The position numbers were made by a program, and so were the translations under genes. A stretch of DNA of 9,120 nt. Origin: an uncultured Collinsella sp. (GTDB lineage Bacteria; Actinomycetota; Coriobacteriia; Coriobacteriales; Coriobacteriaceae). Each line of letters begins with the position of its first letter. Positions within the stretch are counted from its first letter, which is position 1. Location of the stretch: positions 1 through 9,120 of the forward strand of contig URUW01000063.1 of the NCBI GenBank assembly GCA_900551205.1, in the 5' to 3' direction. Below the pieces are notes generated by a model. It was not told the origin of the DNA, did no database searches, and was given only the letters and a program-made list of their open reading frames with translations. Positions 6,039 to 9,120 of this stretch are shown piece by piece.

Positions 6039-7862
6039 TTAGGCCTCGCCTCCCTTCGTGACGGCGGCATCTGCGGCGGCAGTGATCTTCCAGCTCGCGG
6101 CCTGTTCGTATTCGGCCCACATCTTGGCGTATAGACCGTTTTGGGACAGCAGCTCGGCATGGGTGCCAGTCTCCTGCACGCTACCTTGGTTGAGCACCAC
6201 GATCTTGTCGGCCCCCACCACGGTCGAAAGCCGGTGCGCGATCATAATGACTGTGCGACCCGCCGCCAGCTTGCTAAAGGCACGCTGGATGAGCGCCTCG
6301 TTCTCGGGGTCGGCAAACGCCGTGGCCTCATCGAGCACCACGATAGGCGCGTCTTTAAGGATCGCGCGGGCGAGTGCTACGCGCTGCACCTCGCCGCCCG
6401 AAAGATATGCCCCTCCAGCACCGAGCATGGTGTTAATACCCTGCGGGAGCTTGGCCACAATGTCGTCGCACTGAGCTGCGGAGAGGGCCGCACGCACTTC
6501 GTCGTCAGTGGCCGTGGGCTTGGAGGCACGCACGTTATCGGCAAGTGTTTGCCGGAACAGCTGGTTGGTCTGGAACACGAAGGCAACCTGGTCCATAAGC
6601 TCGTGCGGGTCCATGTCGCGAACGTCCACACCGCCTACGAGCACTCGACCCGAAGAAACATCCCAAAAACGCGGGATCAGGCTGGCGCAGGTTGACTTAC
6701 CGCCGCCCGAGGGACCCACCAGGGCGAGGGTGCTACCCGCGGAAACGTTAAAGCTCACATGGCTAACGGCAGGTGCTTCGGCACCCTCGTACGTAAAGCT
6801 CACGTCCTCAAATCGCACGTCGCCGCCGGCAGGGTGCTTGGGTTGCGCGGGCACGGAGAGCCGCTTGGAATCCATGACGCTTCGAATTCGAGCCAGCGAA
6901 TCGGCACTCATCTGAGAGGCCTCGCCCACAAACATAAGCTTGGTCATGGCCGTCGGTACCACGGCCGAAAATATCGCGTAAAACGTGAAGTTGGCCATAA
7001 AATGCGCGAAGTCCTTCTCGCCCGGCGCCAACAGCAACGCCACGGGCAACAGGAATGTCACAAGACCATTGAGCGCGGTAAGGTTGAGTACCTGCGGACC
7101 TCGGCAAAACGTGCCCGCATAGCTTTGTGCCATGTCGGCGTATTCGGCGATCGCATCGTGGAACGCCTTAAAGGAGTAGACCGTCTGCTGGAATACCTTG
7201 ACCACGGGGATGCCGCGTACGTATTCGGTGCCGGTCTTGTTCATCTTGACCAGCGCGCCCATGTAAGCCTTCATAAACTCGGCGCCCTTGCCGCTCATCA
7301 TGGCGGCCATGGCGCAAAACGAAACGACGACCGAGATTAAGCATGCCGCGCCCAAACGCCAATCGAGGGCAAATAGCAGCACAAGCAGGCCCACGACCAT
7401 GGCGGTGGCACCGGCGATATCGGGCAGCATGTGCGCGAGCAGCGTCTCGGTGGAGGCGGCACAGCCGTCTACGATACGGCGCAGCTCACCGGTGGCGTGC
7501 GTGTCAAAGTAGCCGAGCGGCAGCTTAAGCAGATGCTCGCTCGTAGCCTTGCGGATATTGGATGCGCAGCGAAACGCGGACAGGTGCGTGCACATGAGCC
7601 CCACGAAATAGACCACGATGCTTGCCAGGGCAAAACCAACAGCCCACCAACCATACATCGCGATGTCGGCGGCCTCGCTCCAGTTGGGCGCCACGGCAAT
7701 CAGGTCTCGCGCAACAAGCCAGATGCACACGTACGGGCCAAAGCTCAACAGCTGCGAGAACGCCGAGAGGGCCATGCCCAAATACGTTAGGAATTTACGG
7801 TCACCGGCATATGCAAGTAGCTCGCCGATGCCGCCGCCTTCCTTTTTTGATCCCTTTGCCAT
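6039..7862 (-). CDS. ABC half-transporter, exporter fold (YbtP/IrtA-like)
   Basis: A 607-residue protein with an N-terminal membrane domain and a C-terminal ATPase domain, expected to pair with the product of the next gene. About six membrane helices lie between residues 25 and 310. The ATPase domain has the A-loop Tyr (FTYEG), Walker A GPSGGGKST (383-391), Q431, signature LSGGE (487-491), Walker B VVLDE (508-512) and H543. Its D-loop reads ATAFADPENE in place of the common SALD form, a pattern I associate with the Ybt/Irt metallophore-transporter group. ATG 7862 is chosen for AGAAAGGA (7875-7868) 5 nt upstream. The open frame extends to 8171, but that part lies antisense to the regulator gene. 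The divergent AraC gene suggests inducer-controlled expression. Substrate and direction (metallophore import, or drug or peptide export) are not decided by the sequence. Confidence 0.9.
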   Translation of the reverse strand: MAKGSKKEGGGIGELLAYAGDRKFLTYLGMALSAFSQLLSFGPYVCIWLVARDLIAVAPNWSEAADIAMYGWWAVGFALASIVVYFVGLMCTHLSAFRCASNIRKATSEHLLKLPLGYFDTHATGELRRIVDGCAASTETLLAHMLPDIAGATAMVVGLLVLLFALDWRLGAACLISVVVSFCAMAAMMSGKGAEFMKAYMGALVKMNKTGTEYVRGIPVVKVFQQTVYSFKAFHDAIAEYADMAQSYAGTFCRGPQVLNLTALNGLVTFLLPVALLLAPGEKDFAHFMANFTFYAIFSAVVPTAMTKLMFVGEASQMSADSLARIRSVMDSKRLSVPAQPKHPAGGDVRFEDVSFTYEGAEAPAVSHVSFNVSAGSTLALVGPSGGGKSTCASLIPRFWDVSSGRVLVGGVDVRDMDPHELMDQVAFVFQTNQLFRQTLADNVRASKPTATDDEVRAALSAAQCDDIVAKLPQGINTMLGAGGAYLSGGEVQRVALARAILKDAPIVVLDEATAFADPENEALIQRAFSKLAAGRTVIMIAHRLSTVVGADKIVVLNQGSVQETGTHAELLSQNGLYAKMWAEYEQAASWKITAAADAAVTKGGEA

Positions 7863-7881
7863 GAGATTCCTTTCTAACGGC

Positions 7882-7910
7882 TTGAGAGTTAACCGTAAGA
7901 AACTTATCAT
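7882..7910 (+). promoter_or_regulatory. Promoter of the AraC-family gene
   Basis: TTGAGA (7882-7887), a 17-nt spacer and TATCAT (7905-7910) make a near-consensus vegetative promoter. Transcription would start near 7917, about 65 nt before the coding start. It lies in the gap shared with the divergent ABC operon. No equally good promoter is visible on the minus strand, which fits an activator-dependent ABC promoter. Confidence 0.65.
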
Positions 7911-7948
7911 GGGCGTGTTAGCCAGGTCACACAATTGGGCCAGGCGTG
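7911..7948. repeat. Short direct repeats in the divergent gap
   Basis: GGCGTG occurs at 7912-7917 and 7943-7948 (31 bp apart, about three helical turns), and GCCAGG occurs at 7921-7926 and 7939-7944. AraC-family proteins often bind direct repeats upstream of the promoters they control, and this place would suit regulation of both genes. The repeats are short and could arise by chance in GC-rich DNA. Confidence 0.2.
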
Positions 7949-7982
7949 GACGTTTTCGCAAATGAAGGGGACGCTTTTGAAA

Positions 7983-8981
7983 ATGCGGCGGGCAGCAACC
8001 GATATAACCGAGCTCTACGCACCGCAGTTTGAGCAGTTTGGTCTGCAGCTTTCCGGCAAGGGCGCCGTCTTTACCGGCGAGGTGGCAAACGATCGGGCAC
8101 ACGGACGCGCATGGATCATGCCCCTTTCCCCCACCTGCATCGTCATGGAGCATTTCATTACCCCGACGCACAACATGCAGCTAGCCGAATACACGCCCGA
8201 ACCGTACGCGTGCGTGAGCGAGGTCAGCGCGCCCACGCTCATGTGCATGCCCGAAGCCGGCATAACGCCTGCGAACCTCAAGCCGCTGCATGGACCGTGG
8301 CCGAACAGCGCGATCTGCAGCTTTGTCCAAGATAGCTGCGGTGAGGAGCTAAGCCCGCTGTTTGCAGGGCAGCTCTACCACTCGCGCTCGGTCCTCTTTT
8401 TGCCTGGATATTTTGACGAACTGGAGCACCGCTATCCCACCGAGTTCGCGGGGGTCTTTGAGGCGTTTGCCGAGTCATGGCACGAGGAGGCAGCGTCTGC
8501 CATCTACCACACGCTGCGCAGGATTAACGAGGAACGCGCCCGTACCGTAGGCGGACACGTCTATATGCAAGGCATCGTAGAGACCATGGTCGCGGAGCTC
8601 GCCTGTTCGCGCGCGGCCCACAGGCAAGCGCAGCAAGCGACAGACACGCGCGCCAGCGTTACCATTGCCCAAGAGGCGGCGAGCCTTGTGGAGCGCTCGC
8701 TCGACAAGGGCAGACATGTGAGCATCAACGAGGTGGCCGAGGCGCTCTTCTCAAGCCGCTCCAAGCTATGCGCCACCTTTAAGGCCCAAACTGGCGAGTC
8801 CCTGGGCGCCTACATTCGCAGACGCCGTATGGAACGAGCACAGGACCTTTTGGCCGATAGCGCGCTCACGATAGCGCAGGTGGCAGAGCGTCTAGGCTAC
8901 CCTCAGCAGGCCGCCTTCGCCCAAGCCTTCAAGCAACACACCGGCACCACCCCCACCGCCTGGCGTTCCCAACATATATAA
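7983..8981 (+). CDS. AraC-family transcriptional regulator
   Basis: A 332-residue cytoplasmic DNA-binding regulator. The C-terminal 100 residues form the AraC double helix-turn-helix: the first near 246-266 (SINEVAEALFSSRSKLCATF) and the second near 295-318 (LTIAQVAERLGYPQQAAFAQ), ending in the classic GTTPTAWR. The N-terminal 230 residues are an effector domain I cannot assign; it has several Cys residues (52, 77, 88, 112, 119), which might matter for metal or redox sensing. It faces away from the ABC operon over a 120-bp gap, so the transporter genes are the likely target, as in YbtA/PchR-type systems. The start is uncertain. ATG 7983 is the safest, but AAGGGG (7965-7970) is better spaced for a TTG at 7977, and ATG 7962 and TTG 7935 are also in frame. 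Confidence 0.9.
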   Translation: MRRAATDITELYAPQFEQFGLQLSGKGAVFTGEVANDRAHGRAWIMPLSPTCIVMEHFITPTHNMQLAEYTPEPYACVSEVSAPTLMCMPEAGITPANLKPLHGPWPNSAICSFVQDSCGEELSPLFAGQLYHSRSVLFLPGYFDELEHRYPTEFAGVFEAFAESWHEEAASAIYHTLRRINEERARTVGGHVYMQGIVETMVAELACSRAAHRQAQQATDTRASVTIAQEAASLVERSLDKGRHVSINEVAEALFSSRSKLCATFKAQTGESLGAYIRRRRMERAQDLLADSALTIAQVAERLGYPQQAAFAQAFKQHTGTTPTAWRSQHI

Positions 8982-8982
8982 A

Positions 8983-9011
8983 GAATGAGGGCGCCATCGG
9001 CGCCCTCATTC
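8983..9011. terminator. Perfect 13-bp hairpin after the AraC gene
   Basis: GAATGAGGGCGCC (8983-8995) pairs perfectly with GGCGCCCTCATTC (8999-9011) across a 3-nt loop, starting 1 nt after the stop codon. The plus strand has no U-tract after it; the minus strand continues TTTATATAT, which is moderately U-rich. It probably ends the AraC transcript and may also serve a minus-strand gene beyond the window. Confidence 0.65.
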
Positions 9012-9120
9012 ACCAAATTCAATCCAGCCCACCTGACCCGAACGGCCGAGTCGTCACGGAACCGAGGGGCCGGGCGCAGGGCCTTGCCTCTCAATGAGTT
9101 CCCTTCAAAACAATGGGCGT

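Noticed and set aside
7863..8171. 103-residue N-terminal extension of the first ABC protein
   Set aside because: It crosses the divergent promoter gap and runs antisense to the AraC gene. ATG 7862 has a strong ribosome site and fits the family length.
9012..9120. Possible end of a minus-strand gene or RNA before the hairpin
   Set aside because: One frame gives a plausible short ending (GQVGWIEFGE then stop) but meets a stop codon a few codons upstream. No known RNA motif is visible, so nothing can be supported.

Overview
The window looks like a chromosomal segment of a GC-rich gut actinomycete of class Coriobacteriia, Collinsella-like. This placement rests on codon style, on the small-protein/P-type ATPase pair and on the type of AraC-linked ABC cassette. 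It is an inference from the sequence; no database was searched.

Layout from left to right. (1) Positions 1-53 hold nothing I can assign. A strong intrinsic terminator (54-88) closes a complete tmRNA gene (ssrA, 97-460, minus strand) with an encoded CCA end and the tag ADNNSSFEPMALAA. (2) A divergent intergenic stretch (461-699) carries candidate promoters for ssrA and for an unrecognised helical 144-residue protein (700-1134, plus). (3) A hairpin separates that gene from a convergent PIN-domain gene (1193-1687, minus). (4) A two-gene metal operon reads leftwards: a small membrane-anchored DUF6110/PacL-like protein (3841-4086) followed by a P1B-type heavy-metal ATPase (1756-3822). A GC-rich terminator hairpin lies just after the ATPase, and the PIN gene starts in its U-tract. 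The operon has a good candidate promoter and a 20-bp near-palindrome in its leader. (5) An ABC cassette reads leftwards: two half-transporters of the exporter fold (6039-7862 and 4282-6038) joined by a TAAATG stop-start. The second is broken by one missing base near 5629-5631. (6) A divergent AraC-family regulator (7983-8981, plus) has a clear promoter between it and the transporter genes, and a perfect 13-bp hairpin follows it. Positions 9012-9120 show no gene I can support.

How the genes work together: the AraC protein very probably controls the divergent ABC pair. This arrangement resembles the YbtA/YbtP/YbtQ type of siderophore or metallophore transport locus, although substrate and direction cannot be read from sequence. 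The small membrane protein and the P1B ATPase form a separate metal-export unit. It resembles mycobacterial PacL/Ctp pairs in layout and in the small protein's sequence pattern, but the ATPase has an unusual SCALK motif where CPC is usual, and the small protein lacks a His-rich tail.

Most notable observations: the single-base frameshift in the second ABC gene, the PacL-like protein paired with a non-CPC ATPase, the palindrome in that operon's leader, and the PIN start codon inside a terminator.
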